NCBI GenBank assembly: GCA_001940855.1
Contig: MSGS01000031.1
Coordinates: forward strand, 201,146-265,145
Source: Christensenellaceae bacterium Phil1
GTDB taxonomy: Bacteria > Bacillota > Clostridia > Christensenellales > CAG-138
Length of the DNA stretch: 64,000 bases
Direction: 5' to 3'
Part shown: positions 54,611-62,282 of the stretch, one piece after another
How positions within the stretch are numbered: position 1 is the stretch's first letter
How the letters are laid out: each line of letters opens with the position of its first letter
Program-made: the position numbers and the translations under genes
The notes under the pieces: model-generated
The model's database searches: none
Told to the model about the DNA's origin: nothing
Seen by the model: only the letters and a program-made list of their open reading frames with translations

Positions 54611-54914
54611 TTTGCCTTTTTAAATATGAAATGATGATTTAGATTTGCAGGTCAACGGATCTGTTGGACTTCGCCCCATGTTCCGCTATCCGCTAACCGT
54701 AGCCTTGTTGTCGATTATATGCTCGCATATGCCCGCGTCCTCCTTCGTTCGTTTATCATTGCCGATTATAGCACAAAAGAACCCACTTGTATCAAAATGC
54801 AGTCATGTTACAAATTTCAAATAAAAAAGGGGCGATAGTCCCTTGAAAACAAATATCATATTTCTCAAAATAGTACATTCGTGTTATTTAGCGCAAATTT
54901 TAAGTAAAAGTTCA
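54611..54914. other. Intergenic region between divergent mobile-element genes
   Basis: Holds a TATAAT (minus, 54765-54770) with TTGATA 19 bases away as a weak promoter for the recombinase unit, and an 11-codon frame with AGGAGG near 54720, which may be a leader peptide or nothing. No gene is supported. Confidence 0.35.
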
Positions 54915-54943
54915 TTGGATTTTACGCGAACATTGGTTATACT
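54915..54943 (+). promoter_or_regulatory. Promoter of DUF4143 ATPase gene
   Basis: TTGGAT (54915-54920), 17 bases, TATACT (54938-54943), 29 bases before the ATG with AAGGAGG. Confidence 0.65.
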
Positions 54944-54972
54944 GTGTTCAGTACCTTTAAGGAGGTCTGATT

Positions 54973-56268
54973 ATGTACAGGAAAATTATGATTTTTTTGG
55001 AAGCTTGGAAAAATAGCGTTCACCGCAAGCCCCTTATTTTACAAGGTGCAAGACAGGTTGGAAAGACCTATTCCATTCTGGAGTTCGGGCGCACTCACTA
55101 TGAAAATGTGGCATACTTTAACTTTGAAACCAACCCAAAGCTGAACGAAACCTTTGAGGAAAACATCAGCCCCGATTATCTGATACCGATTTTGTCCCAT
55201 ATCGCAGGTCAGACTATCGTAAAGGAAAAAACGCTGATAGTCTTTGATGAGGTGCAGCTTTGCGAAAGGGCTTTGACCTCGCTCAAATACTTTTGCGAGG
55301 ACGCTCCTGATTATCACATCATCGTTGCAGGCAGCTTGCTCGGCGTTGCGGTCAACAGAGCAAAATTCTCTTTCCCCGTAGGAAAGGTCGATATGAAAAC
55401 GCTTTATCCTATGGATATGGAGGAATTTATGTTGGCGCTCGGTGAGAACGACTTGGTAGAGCAGATTAAAAAGTGCTTCCAAACCGATACGCCGTTGCCG
55501 TCTGCCTTGCACGATGCCGCAATGCAGCTTTACCGTCAGTATCTTGTGGTCGGCGGTATGCCGGAGTGCGTGATGCAATTTGCCGAAACCAAGGATTATA
55601 TCCTTGTCCGCCATACGCAGGATACAATACTTGCAAGCTATCTCAATGATATGGGCAAGTATAATACTCCGAATAAAATCAAGAAAATCATGCTTGTTTA
55701 TGATAATATTACTGTTCAGCTTTCCAGGAAGAATACCCGTTTCCAATATAAGCTGATTAAGAAAGGCGGACGGGCTTCCGAATTTGAAAATGCGATTGAA
55801 TGGCTTTGCTTGTCCGGTATCGTGTCACAGGTCTACAAGGTCGAGCAAATCAAAAAGCCGCTTGAAAACTACCGTGATATTGATGCGTTCAAGATTTATG
55901 TGTCCGATTTAGGGCTGCTTTGCGCCAAGAAGGATTTAGCTGCCAATGACATCCTCTATATGGTCGAGGAAATCAACGATTTCAAGGGCGGTATGGCGGA
56001 GAACTATGTCAATGTGCAGTTCTCCATTAACGGCTACCGCACCTACTATTGGGAGTCCGAGCGTGGCGCTGAAATTGATTTTATCATTCAGCGTGACGGG
56101 CAGCTCATTCCCATTGAGGTCAAGTCTGCCGACAACACCAGAGCCAAGAGCTTAAAGGTCTATATGGACACCTACAAGCCCGCTTATGCTATCAAGCTCT
56201 CTGCAAAAAACTTCGGCCTTGAGGGCAATAAAAAAATCGTTCCTCTCTATGCCGCATTTTGTATTTGA
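54973..56268 (+). CDS. AAA ATPase with DUF4143 domain
   Basis: A 431-residue protein of the DUF4143/AAA_14 family. Walker A is LQGARQVGKTYS, Walker B TLIVFDEVQ, sensor IIVAGSLLGVAV, then the DUF4143 C-terminal domain with YYWESERGAEIDFII and IPIEVKSADNTRAKSL, a PD-(D/E)xK-like nuclease motif (E..D...EVK). Such proteins are widespread in anaerobes, often as single mobile genes, and their role is unclear. It is the only plus-strand gene in this accessory part and has its own promoter and terminator, so it is probably independent cargo. Confidence 0.9.
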   Translation: MYRKIMIFLEAWKNSVHRKPLILQGARQVGKTYSILEFGRTHYENVAYFNFETNPKLNETFEENISPDYLIPILSHIAGQTIVKEKTLIVFDEVQLCERALTSLKYFCEDAPDYHIIVAGSLLGVAVNRAKFSFPVGKVDMKTLYPMDMEEFMLALGENDLVEQIKKCFQTDTPLPSALHDAAMQLYRQYLVVGGMPECVMQFAETKDYILVRHTQDTILASYLNDMGKYNTPNKIKKIMLVYDNITVQLSRKNTRFQYKLIKKGGRASEFENAIEWLCLSGIVSQVYKVEQIKKPLENYRDIDAFKIYVSDLGLLCAKKDLAANDILYMVEEINDFKGGMAENYVNVQFSINGYRTYYWESERGAEIDFIIQRDGQLIPIEVKSADNTRAKSLKVYMDTYKPAYAIKLSAKNFGLEGNKKIVPLYAAFCI

Positions 56269-56275
56269 GGTCAAG

Positions 56276-56316
56276 AAAAGTGGCAGTCGTGAGACATTGT
56301 CACAGTTGCCACTTTT
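56276..56316 (+). terminator. Terminator of DUF4143 gene
   Basis: AAAAGTGGCA (56276-56285) pairs with TGCCACTTTT (56307-56316), with an inner GTGA..TCAC stem, then TTC. Its inner core resembles the palindromes nearby. Confidence 0.8.
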
Positions 56317-56346
56317 TCACAATCGTTTTACAGATATTCAATAAAC

Positions 56347-56369
56347 AAGTTGTGACAAAGTCACAACTT
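56347..56369. repeat. Palindrome, GTGACAAAGTCAC type
   Basis: AAGTTGTGAC-AAA-GTCACAACTT is perfect with ten-base arms. It has the same layout (AGTT.GAC-AAA-GTC.AACT) as three palindromes on the other side of the ankyrin gene. Confidence 0.85.
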
Positions 56370-56379
56370 TTCCGGCAAC

Positions 56380-57072
56380 TCAATATCCAAACCTGAAAGA
56401 ATCCTTTGCGCCGCAGGACATCAGGTAGCGGCGGATCTCCTTCACGGCGGCCTTGTGATGAACGAACGGTGTGCCATCAAGCCCGGTAAGCTTGCTTGAT
56501 ATAGGCACGAACATAATGCTGATGGGCGTTACGCGGTTCACGCCGGCGATGCAGTTCACATCGCTTCCGTGCTCCACGCAGTAGACCACCATGTTCATCT
56601 GCTCATGGAAAGTTGAGATGTGCAGTGCGGTAACGCCGTTTTTGCCGCGGTAATGCATAAACTCGCGAATGGCTGCCGTAACAGCCTGATTGCCGTTCTG
56701 ACGCTGCTCAAGCTGCTGAAGCTTGCGCAGGCTTTCGAAAAGGCTGCGGTTGTGGTCAAGCTGCAGGTCTATCTTGGCCTTTGTGATGTATATGCGGTAA
56801 TCATCATAGCCGCTCATGATTGCCGCAACCAGCATTTCGTTTGCCTTGCTGTATTGACCTATGGAAACGGCGTACTCAGCGGAGGCGATTATGTTCTCTA
56901 TTTCCGTTTTTGCCGTTATCTGAATGCCACCGATGTTAATGTTGGTCTTCATCTGCTCGGACGCAATTACGTTCTTCGCGCCGCAGTACTGACAAAAGAT
57001 GTAGGCACGGTTGACCTCCACGTTCAGCATCGCTCCGCAGCTTTGACAATATAGGACTCTCGCTTCGCTCAT
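56380..57072 (-). CDS. Zinc-ribbon protein with ankyrin-like C-terminus
   Basis: A 230-residue protein; start ATG 57072 behind GGGG. The longer frame to 57324 only reads through palindromic repeats. Residues 6-35 are a zinc ribbon (YCQSCGAMLNVEV, FCQYCGAKN). The middle (about 60-130) is helical and TPR-like; the end has ankyrin-like features (GVTALHISTFHEQMNMVVYC, then VEHGSDVNCI and TPISIMF). No catalytic site. A scaffold or sensor function is plausible, unproven. Palindromes lie directly on both sides. Confidence 0.75.
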   Translation of the reverse strand: MSEARVLYCQSCGAMLNVEVNRAYIFCQYCGAKNVIASEQMKTNINIGGIQITAKTEIENIIASAEYAVSIGQYSKANEMLVAAIMSGYDDYRIYITKAKIDLQLDHNRSLFESLRKLQQLEQRQNGNQAVTAAIREFMHYRGKNGVTALHISTFHEQMNMVVYCVEHGSDVNCIAGVNRVTPISIMFVPISSKLTGLDGTPFVHHKAAVKEIRRYLMSCGAKDSFRFGY

Positions 57073-57160
57073 ACTTGCCCCTTCAACTACTGTTTTTATT
57101 ACCGGAATTTTAGCACAAAAGACCTTTATTCGCAACCGTGCTGCATAGAGTATAAGCAGA

Positions 57161-57279
57161 TCAGTTGGGACAAAGTCCCAACTGATTTTATATTTACTCA
57201 GTATGTTTACGAAAGTTGGGACTTTGTCCCAACTTTTAATGAACGACGGCGGATCAAGTGGGACAAAGTCCCACTTGAT
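57161..57279. repeat. Three GGGAC-AAA-GTCCC palindromes within a duplicated block
   Basis: Perfect palindromes at 57161-57185 (arms TCAGTTGGGAC), 57212-57236 (AAAGTTGGGAC, loop TTT) and 57253-57279 (ATCAAGTGGGAC). The first and third belong to a direct repeat of about 50 bases (GATC..palindrome..GATTTT.TATTTAC.CAGTAT). Arm differences (AGTT against AAGT) are matched on the opposite arm, so pairing is kept. On the plus strand the first and third end in TTTT and would work as terminators, but no plus-strand gene needs one. Confidence 0.9.
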
Positions 57280-57334
57280 TTTGTATTTACCCAGTATACC
57301 TACCTTTTGCCTGCTGCATTTCAACTCGGTTATA

Positions 57335-58105
57335 TCATAACTTTACCGTTATCTTTGCACCTTTTACCATCGGCAGCCCCATCATCAACACCAGACTAGA
57401 CAGTAGTATACCCCAAACCAAACAACGCACCCCGGCATTATAATCGCTATTTCTCTGGGCGCACTCGTTGATAGCCTTTGTAATATCAGGATGCTGGTAG
57501 AATGACAACTGGCTGAAATGCGCTACCAGCTCGTTCTTAACTATTGCCATTTTAACTATGCCCACGACTACCAAACTCAGACAGAGCGTCAAGACAATAG
57601 CGAATATAATTTTGTTCTTATCCGTTGCCTTCTTCGAGGCCACCTGCGCGTCATGGACTATCTTTTTAGTTCTTTCAATTCTCGCCAGAATGATTTCCGG
57701 CTTGTGTATGCGCAGCCACTCGTTTGCATCCGCGCCATGCGATCTGCTGTACTGCAAGAAGCAATTATAAGTATGCCTGTTGAACGAACCCCATGCATCC
57801 ATAGGCTTGCAGCCGTTTTCCAGCATACATTGCGCCGCCAAAGCATCGAAGTAAGCTCCCCTTGCGCTGCTGTTTTCCTCGAAGAATCCTTCCAGTCCCT
57901 CCGGAATGAAGTCATGCTTGCCAGTCTCCCACAGACTGCGAATGTCATGCTGCAACATGCGCTCCACTTCCGGATTGGTTGGCCAGAATACGCCCTCGTC
58001 ATCCATGCGGTTGGCGTTGCGGTATATGTTGGCGTTCGTCTTGATGCTATCCGCCGCAAAGTACGCGCCGCTTGCCAATAAAGTTGCTAATGCTCCTGCT
58101 ATCAT
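57335..58105 (-). CDS. Membrane protein of unknown function
   Basis: A 256-residue protein with a predicted helix at the N-terminus (IAGALATLLASGAYFAADS), a soluble region, and two helices near residues 165-190 and 225-250. Between the latter two lies an exposed loop with FSQLSFYQHPD. No family recognised. Start has GGAGGAGG. It is separated from the ankyrin gene by the palindromes. Confidence 0.7.
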   Translation of the reverse strand: MIAGALATLLASGAYFAADSIKTNANIYRNANRMDDEGVFWPTNPEVERMLQHDIRSLWETGKHDFIPEGLEGFFEENSSARGAYFDALAAQCMLENGCKPMDAWGSFNRHTYNCFLQYSRSHGADANEWLRIHKPEIILARIERTKKIVHDAQVASKKATDKNKIIFAIVLTLCLSLVVVGIVKMAIVKNELVAHFSQLSFYQHPDITKAINECAQRNSDYNAGVRCLVWGILLSSLVLMMGLPMVKGAKITVKL

Positions 58106-58116
58106 AATGCCTCCTC

Positions 58117-58479
58117 CTAACTCAGCCAGATTTCGCGTTTGACCGCATTCTGAATAGCTTCTTGTTTCTCTGTTCTGGGTGTAAATTCGCTGGTTGTCGG
58201 GCGAAAAGTCTCCACGTCAAACAGAACACAGTCCCACGTTTCCACTTGGTATTTCACCTTTGGCGGGCGCACCAGCACATAGTACGGTTTGAACGGGCCA
58301 TTGCCGAACATATCCGTGGCCAGCATCATCGCCCTGTTTATTACCCGCATGAGCGCCTTGTCCTCCCCAAAATACTTCAGCATCTCCGGGTCGAAGTAGT
58401 GCCCGTCCGGGTTGCGGCGGTAGTATTCCTGTATGAATGTTTTGACCGAGTTGAATGGCGGTGTTGATAAAATTTTCAT
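58117..58479 (-). CDS. Hypothetical protein, 120 residues
   Basis: Soluble-looking protein (ILSTPPFNSVKTFIQEYYRR at the start, EAIQNAVKREIWLS at the end) with no recognised domain. A terminator lies just upstream (58491-58519), and no clear ribosome binding site is seen, so expression is uncertain. Confidence 0.6.
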   Translation of the reverse strand: MKILSTPPFNSVKTFIQEYYRRNPDGHYFDPEMLKYFGEDKALMRVINRAMMLATDMFGNGPFKPYYVLVRPPKVKYQVETWDCVLFDVETFRPTTSEFTPRTEKQEAIQNAVKREIWLS

Positions 58480-58490
58480 AGTGCTTACTA

Positions 58491-58519
58491 TATAAAAAGA
58501 ACCGCTGTCTGCGGTTCTT
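58491..58519 (-). terminator. Terminator of tyrosine recombinase gene
   Basis: AAGAACCGC-TGTCT-GCGGTTCTT (58497-58519) is a perfect nine-pair stem, followed by TTTTTATAT on the minus strand. It overlaps the recombinase stop codon. Confidence 0.88.
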
Positions 58520-59351
58520 AATCCTCCCCTAATTCATCCCGTAATGCCTGCATAACTGCCCAATCATAGTCCTTTGCCGACAGGTTGCATATCTCTTTGA
58601 TTTCCTCTGCTTCAATGCCTATGTAGCAAAGCGTTATGGTCTCGTTGCTATGCCCCAGTTCCTTACAGAGCATCGACAGCGCCCTATACCCACGTTCCTG
58701 ACTCAGGTGTTGTGCCTGCGTGTAGAAGCGATAAGCGTATGTCTTGCGCATGGTGTGACTGCCATACAGCAGCGGATTCCACCCCAGCCGCACCGCTGCC
58801 GGAACGATTATGTCGTCGTTGAGCGTTTTGCGGGTCAAGCATCCCCCTTTCTGTGAGCCGAACAGGAAATCCTCGCTTGCCAGATGCATGTCATCCGTGT
58901 ACTGGGCGACCATCGCCGCCACCTCGTCGCTTATCTTCAACTCCCTGCCCTTGCCTGTTTTCTGCTCGATGACATACACCGTATCATTGGGGCTGCTGTC
59001 CTTACCAACGAACTGCCCCGTCTTGAGCTGCACCAAATCCCCGCCGCGCAAGCCAACGTTACACCCAAGCCGGAACAGAACCAGATTCCTGTACGCAAGA
59101 CGTCTGCGCTTGGTGTCCTGCAAAGCGTGTTCCATGGCGGTTATCTCGGCCATTGTTTTGAGCGGAACCTTTGTGTGCTTAGTCAGCGGCGCGTACTGTT
59201 GCTTGGTGTTGCGCAACTGCGGCCTTAACGCTTTGCCGCAATGTGAGCAGAAATTCGCCGTGCCTTCGTTTTCCTCCCCGCACTTGGTGCAGATGAGTAT
59301 GTACGGCGTTTCCACCACTCGCGGTTTGAATTGTAGTAAGTTACTTGGCAT
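58518..59351 (-). CDS. Tyrosine recombinase with N-terminal zinc ribbon
   Basis: A 277-residue integrase-type protein. Residues about 18-42 are a zinc ribbon (ICTKCGEENEGTANFCSHCG). The catalytic domain has GCNVGLRGGDL (first Arg), KTGKGRELKIS (Lys), SHTMRKTYAYRF (His-x-x-Arg), CKELGHSNETI (second His) and LCYIGI (Tyr nucleophile). The usual SAM-like core-binding domain is short or replaced by the ribbon. All catalytic residues are present, so activity is expected. Its partner site is unknown; it may be the integrase of a nested element. Confidence 0.9.
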   Translation of the reverse strand: MPSNLLQFKPRVVETPYILICTKCGEENEGTANFCSHCGKALRPQLRNTKQQYAPLTKHTKVPLKTMAEITAMEHALQDTKRRRLAYRNLVLFRLGCNVGLRGGDLVQLKTGQFVGKDSSPNDTVYVIEQKTGKGRELKISDEVAAMVAQYTDDMHLASEDFLFGSQKGGCLTRKTLNDDIIVPAAVRLGWNPLLYGSHTMRKTYAYRFYTQAQHLSQERGYRALSMLCKELGHSNETITLCYIGIEAEEIKEICNLSAKDYDWAVMQALRDELGED

Positions 59352-59574
59352 TCTTTAACACCCCTTGCCGTCTTAATGAGTGGTCTACCTCAGCCCAAAA
59401 GTCGAATCCCGAATCCAAAGTAGATTCACATGCTTTAATGACATCCTCGTCAATTTGCTCCATTATGCCGTACAGTTGGTCTTCCTCATCTATCTCCATG
59501 CGGCCAGTACCTTCAAGAAAACCAAGATAATTTGCCACGCTTATGAGCGAGTGAGTATCCATATGGTATTTCAT
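59341..59574 (-). CDS. Hypothetical acidic protein, 77 residues
   Basis: Begins MKYHMDTHSLISVANYLGFL and carries an acidic middle (MEIDEEDQLYGIMEQIDEDV). GGAGGG precedes the ATG. Overlaps the recombinase start by a few bases, so the two are co-transcribed. No family recognised. Confidence 0.7.
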   Translation of the reverse strand: MKYHMDTHSLISVANYLGFLEGTGRMEIDEEDQLYGIMEQIDEDVIKACESTLDSGFDFWAEVDHSLRRQGVLKNAK

Positions 59575-59829
59575 TTATGCCCTCCATGCTACCGCTAATT
59601 CTCTTGCTTGTTCTCGCTTGTTTGCCGCCAGCAGCGACACCATTATGCTCATCATCTGCTCAGGCGTTAGTTCGTATAGTTCCTGCTTGTCCTCTACCCT
59701 CCTGCGGATATACTCATCGGAACTGTAATCATATTCCCGTGGCGCGGCATTACGCATCATAAAGAAGCTTTCGCGCAGGGTGTTCTCGTCATATATACTG
59801 CCCGTGGCAGAGCTGACGTACAGTTTCAT
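59575..59829 (-). CDS. Hypothetical protein, 84 residues
   Basis: Starts at ATG after AAGGAGGG. Contains YDSSDEYIRRRVEDKQEL-like acidic/basic helix (EYDYSSDEYIRRRVEDKQ) and ELTPEQMMSIMVSLLAANKR. No family recognised. It abuts the next gene by one base, showing one transcript. Confidence 0.7.
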   Translation of the reverse strand: MKLYVSSATGSIYDENTLRESFFMMRNAAPREYDYSSDEYIRRRVEDKQELYELTPEQMMSIMVSLLAANKREQARELAVAWRA

Positions 59830-59838
59830 ATGCCCTCC

Positions 59839-60135
59839 TTAATCGCCTATGGCATAAAACCCATCAATGTGCTTCCTACCATCCCATACACCATCTATTT
59901 CCCGAACAGCTTCATCCAAGTACCTATCGATAAGCGTGTCTACATCATATATGTCATGAGAATCATCCTCACTTTGAATCCATGCTTCGTATTCTTCCTG
60001 AACCCTACGCATGGCCGTTCTGAATGCCTCAACGGTCTTATCTTCGCTAACGCTATCTGGTGTTGCTATCCGGACAATATCGTCTTTCTTTATACTACAG
60101 TTACAGTAGTGTATCTCAAATATATATTCCTTCAT
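59839..60135 (-). CDS. Hypothetical acidic protein, 98 residues
   Basis: Begins MKEYIFEIHYCNCSIKKDD; strongly acidic centre (SEDDSHDIYDVDTLIDRYLD). GGAGGAG precedes the ATG, which overlaps the upstream gene stop. No family recognised. Confidence 0.7.
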   Translation of the reverse strand: MKEYIFEIHYCNCSIKKDDIVRIATPDSVSEDKTVEAFRTAMRRVQEEYEAWIQSEDDSHDIYDVDTLIDRYLDEAVREIDGVWDGRKHIDGFYAIGD

Positions 60136-60296
60136 GTCTCCTCCAATGTGCCATTCTTGCTTGTGCAGTTCTGTATGTACTGCTCAAATGTGTACGCATA
60201 TTCTTCCGGCTGCTCCCGCTTGAGCTGTTCAAACTCCTGCCGCAGTTCCTTTTCGGTCACAAACCGCATCGCCTCTGTATCAATGAAAATATTCAT
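60132..60296 (-). CDS. Hypothetical protein, 54 residues
   Basis: ATG 60296 behind AAGGAG was preferred to an earlier in-frame start at 60332. Starts MNIFIDTEAMRFV and is largely charged helix (EKELRQEFEQLKREQPEEYA). Overlaps both neighbours. No family recognised. Confidence 0.65.
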   Translation of the reverse strand: MNIFIDTEAMRFVTEKELRQEFEQLKREQPEEYAYTFEQYIQNCTSKNGTLEET

Positions 60297-60468
60297 CTGC
60301 CATCTCCTTGAACCCCGCCATAACAAAGTCATCGTATGTCAGCCCGAACCCGTTTTCATCCGTCAGCGTGTCCATGATATCGCTATCATTCCAGAACCAG
60401 TCCCTGCCGACGCTTATTGCGGAATCTATGAGCAGCTTTAAGGCGGATATGTATTCGTTGTCGGTCAT
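60280..60468 (-). CDS. Hypothetical acidic protein, 62 residues
   Basis: Begins MTDNEYISALKLLIDSAISV and includes WFWNDSDIMDTLTDENGFGL. GGAGG precedes the ATG, nine bases away. No family recognised. Confidence 0.65.
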   Translation of the reverse strand: MTDNEYISALKLLIDSAISVGRDWFWNDSDIMDTLTDENGFGLTYDDFVMAGFKEMADEYFH

Positions 60469-60849
60469 TTAGTGTTCCTCCTGCGCCAACTTGTCAATAG
60501 TAAGTTCACCTTTACTGGAGCCTATTTCAAAGTCGCGTACTATCATACAACAATCTGCCATGTCGTAATCCTCGCCGCCCATCTCCTCATCTATATCGCT
60601 ATATTCTTCACCTATGCGTTTAAGTGAGTAATCATCGCACTCGTGGCAGAAATTGGTTATAAATACCACATCGTCAAAGTGGTACCACTTGATGCTATAC
60701 CAAAGGAATGACACATACTCATCGTGGTCAACTATCTTTGCCGCCGATAAAGTCTTGTATGCGCTCTCACATTCTACTTTCGCTTTTCTAACCAATTCGA
60801 CTGCATCTTCCTTGCGCAACGTCAGCGCCACATCACTGTAATAACCCAT
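60469..60849 (-). CDS. Hypothetical acidic protein, 126 residues
   Basis: ATG 60849 follows GAGGAGGAA. Begins MGYYSDVALTLRKEDAVELV, an opening seen in some phage-type hypothetical proteins, and ends with a run of acidic residues (EEYSDIDEEMGGEDYDMADC). The stop lies right before the next start. No enzyme motif. Confidence 0.72.
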   Translation of the reverse strand: MGYYSDVALTLRKEDAVELVRKAKVECESAYKTLSAAKIVDHDEYVSFLWYSIKWYHFDDVVFITNFCHECDDYSLKRIGEEYSDIDEEMGGEDYDMADCCMIVRDFEIGSSKGELTIDKLAQEEH

Positions 60850-61073
60850 TATTCTTCCTCCTCTATTTCGTCGCATGTGATTATGATATCTCTCGTACCA
60901 TTATCATCCCATATTTCCATCCAATCATATGGTTCACCACTGGCATCTCTCAAGTCATCGCTTCGCAGTAAGTCCCGACAAAACAGTGCCTCCGCCTGTA
61001 TCTCCTGAAGCGTACCGGCTTGCCATTCATCATATCTGTCTTGGTCTTTGTTGTATGCCATTAAGTGAAACAT
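60849..61073 (-). CDS. Hypothetical acidic protein, 74 residues
   Basis: The preferred start is ATG 61073 (MFHLMAYNKDQDRYDEW), nine bases after AGGAGG; a longer frame from 61130 has no ribosome binding site and overlaps the microprotein upstream. That AGGAGG overlaps the microprotein stop codon, so translation is coupled. The end is very acidic (CDEIEEEE). No family recognised. Confidence 0.68.
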   Translation of the reverse strand: MFHLMAYNKDQDRYDEWQAGTLQEIQAEALFCRDLLRSDDLRDASGEPYDWMEIWDDNGTRDIIITCDEIEEEE

Positions 61074-61087
61074 TGCCTTCTTCCTCC

Positions 61088-61165
61088 TCAGTTCGATAAG
61101 AACGTCAATATCACGATAACGATAATCCATGCTATCAGTCGTTTGGGATAGAATTCAAAATACAT
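61088..61165 (-). CDS. 25-residue transmembrane microprotein
   Basis: ATG 61165 sits seven bases after GGAGG. Product: MYFEFYPKRLIAWIIVIVIL followed by TFLSN. A short N-terminus with a basic KR, a hydrophobic stretch of about 14 residues and a polar end fit a single-pass membrane peptide. Its TGA is embedded in the ribosome binding site of the next gene. Such peptides can be toxins, anti-toxin targets or membrane regulators; nothing decides among these. Confidence 0.6.
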   Translation of the reverse strand: MYFEFYPKRLIAWIIVIVILTFLSN

Positions 61166-61183
61166 AGTTGTACCTCCTCAGAT

Positions 61184-61220
61184 GCCACCAGAGCCCCAAA
61201 TAGCCTCTCTGTGGCGTTTT
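61184..61220. terminator. Hairpin in 5' leader, plus-strand terminator form
   Basis: GCCACCAGAG (61184-61193) pairs with CTCTCTGTGGC (61205-61215, one bulge). On the plus strand GTTTTTATTATTTTT follows, the form of an intrinsic terminator, but no plus gene leads into it. On the minus strand it lies just before the microprotein ribosome binding site. Confidence 0.5.
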
Positions 61221-61285
61221 TATTATTTTTAGATAGATTTTTGGTTGTGTAAGATATAAAACCGCTCAAAAAACGAGATTTAATA

Positions 61286-61975
61286 TCAAATACAGAAGCC
61301 AAGTGCCACGCCATCTGAGTGCTTGGCACTGTTATAGTCCGCGCCACCAAACGCATCGATCATACAAAAGGTACCGGAGTCAACGGCCGCAGAACGGAGC
61401 CAAAAACAAGCGGAGCCATTCTCCCCACAAACAATTCTATCCTTGCGCGTTGCGAACGCCTCATACCGCTTACCATCCTCGGCGGGCGCATAAATGGCAC
61501 TACCGAACATTTCACTTTCAGAAAACACCCACAGCTTGCGATACATGACTTTAACACTACCATCATATGTTACATATTCTTTCAACACTGTACGCACATA
61601 AGGCAATATTGAGTCAGGAATCCAATTTTGAGGTGATTCTACAAGAGACTTGTCCAGTTCAGAGGTGGCAAATCCATTAGGGCAATAAGTGGAATTTATG
61701 GTACTCTTTTTTAAGTGGTCTACTTGCCTCAATGTAATAGTGTTACGGCGTCCAGTCGAAGCGTCTATATCATGCCCAATCCCCACAATCTCAAATTTGA
61801 TTCCATCTATTGTAATGGTATCGCGTACATTATAGTAATCTGCCGCTTCTCCTACTTTAGAAATGCGGGACATCTTTGCTACTTCACTTTCAACAGGCGT
61901 TATGCCAAGTTGCCGCATCTGCTCGTCAGTCAATTTCGTTTTCTTACCATTGATACAAAGATAATTTTCAAACAT
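61286..61975 (-). CDS. DUF6273-domain protein
   Basis: A 229-residue protein starting at ATG 61975 (MFENYLCINGKKTKLTDEQM) after AAAGGA. The C-terminal half matches DUF6273: a CFWLRSAAVDSG motif followed by a DAFGGADYNSAKHSDGVALG ending, the usual WLRS...GV.P pattern. The N-terminal segment is also common on mobile-element proteins of Bacillota. DUF6273 has a C-type-lectin-like feel in surface proteins, but here there is no signal peptide. Function unknown. Confidence 0.75.
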   Translation of the reverse strand: MFENYLCINGKKTKLTDEQMRQLGITPVESEVAKMSRISKVGEAADYYNVRDTITIDGIKFEIVGIGHDIDASTGRRNTITLRQVDHLKKSTINSTYCPNGFATSELDKSLVESPQNWIPDSILPYVRTVLKEYVTYDGSVKVMYRKLWVFSESEMFGSAIYAPAEDGKRYEAFATRKDRIVCGENGSACFWLRSAAVDSGTFCMIDAFGGADYNSAKHSDGVALGFCI

Positions 61976-61994
61976 AGTTCGGTTCCTTTCTAAT

Positions 61995-62282
61995 TTAATA
62001 TTCGCCCGGCCAAAGCTCGCGTACCGTGGGATGCCACTGTACAAAGACATCCGCTTCCTGCCGATTATTCCTCTCCGTCCCATCCGGCATTACTATGGTG
62101 CGGCGTGTTGTAGTTAGCGTTTTTAACGCTTGACGCAGAGTCTTATACAGTTGTGCTCGGTCGGTATAGTATTGTCCGTAAGAATACACCCATTTATCAA
62201 CACAGTCGATATGGAACTTACCATCCTCTTGTAGACTTATCTTATAGTGATATCCGTTTGCCGTCGCGTGGTTGCGTATCAT
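61995..62282 (-). CDS. Hypothetical protein, 95 residues
   Basis: Starts MIRNHATANGYHYKISLQED behind GAGGAGG; contains WVYSYGQYYTDRAQLYKTLR and ends ELWPGEY. Overlaps the upstream gene stop (ATGA). No family recognised. Confidence 0.68.
   Translation of the reverse strand: MIRNHATANGYHYKISLQEDGKFHIDCVDKWVYSYGQYYTDRAQLYKTLRQALKTLTTTRRTIVMPDGTERNNRQEADVFVQWHPTVRELWPGEY

Noticed and set aside
57161..57279. CRISPR repeats
   Set aside because: Palindromes are perfect hairpins with three-base loops and unequal spacing, only three copies, no cas genes.
57073..57324. N-terminal extension of the zinc-ribbon/ankyrin protein
   Set aside because: The extra 84 codons only read through the palindromic repeats (WDFVPLD, WDKVPTF, WDFVPTD), and a ribosome binding site lies before ATG 57072.
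61135..61356. Minus-strand 73-codon frame
   Set aside because: Overlaps the end of the DUF6273 gene in another frame and has no ribosome binding site; the 25-codon microprotein frame there has a much better one.
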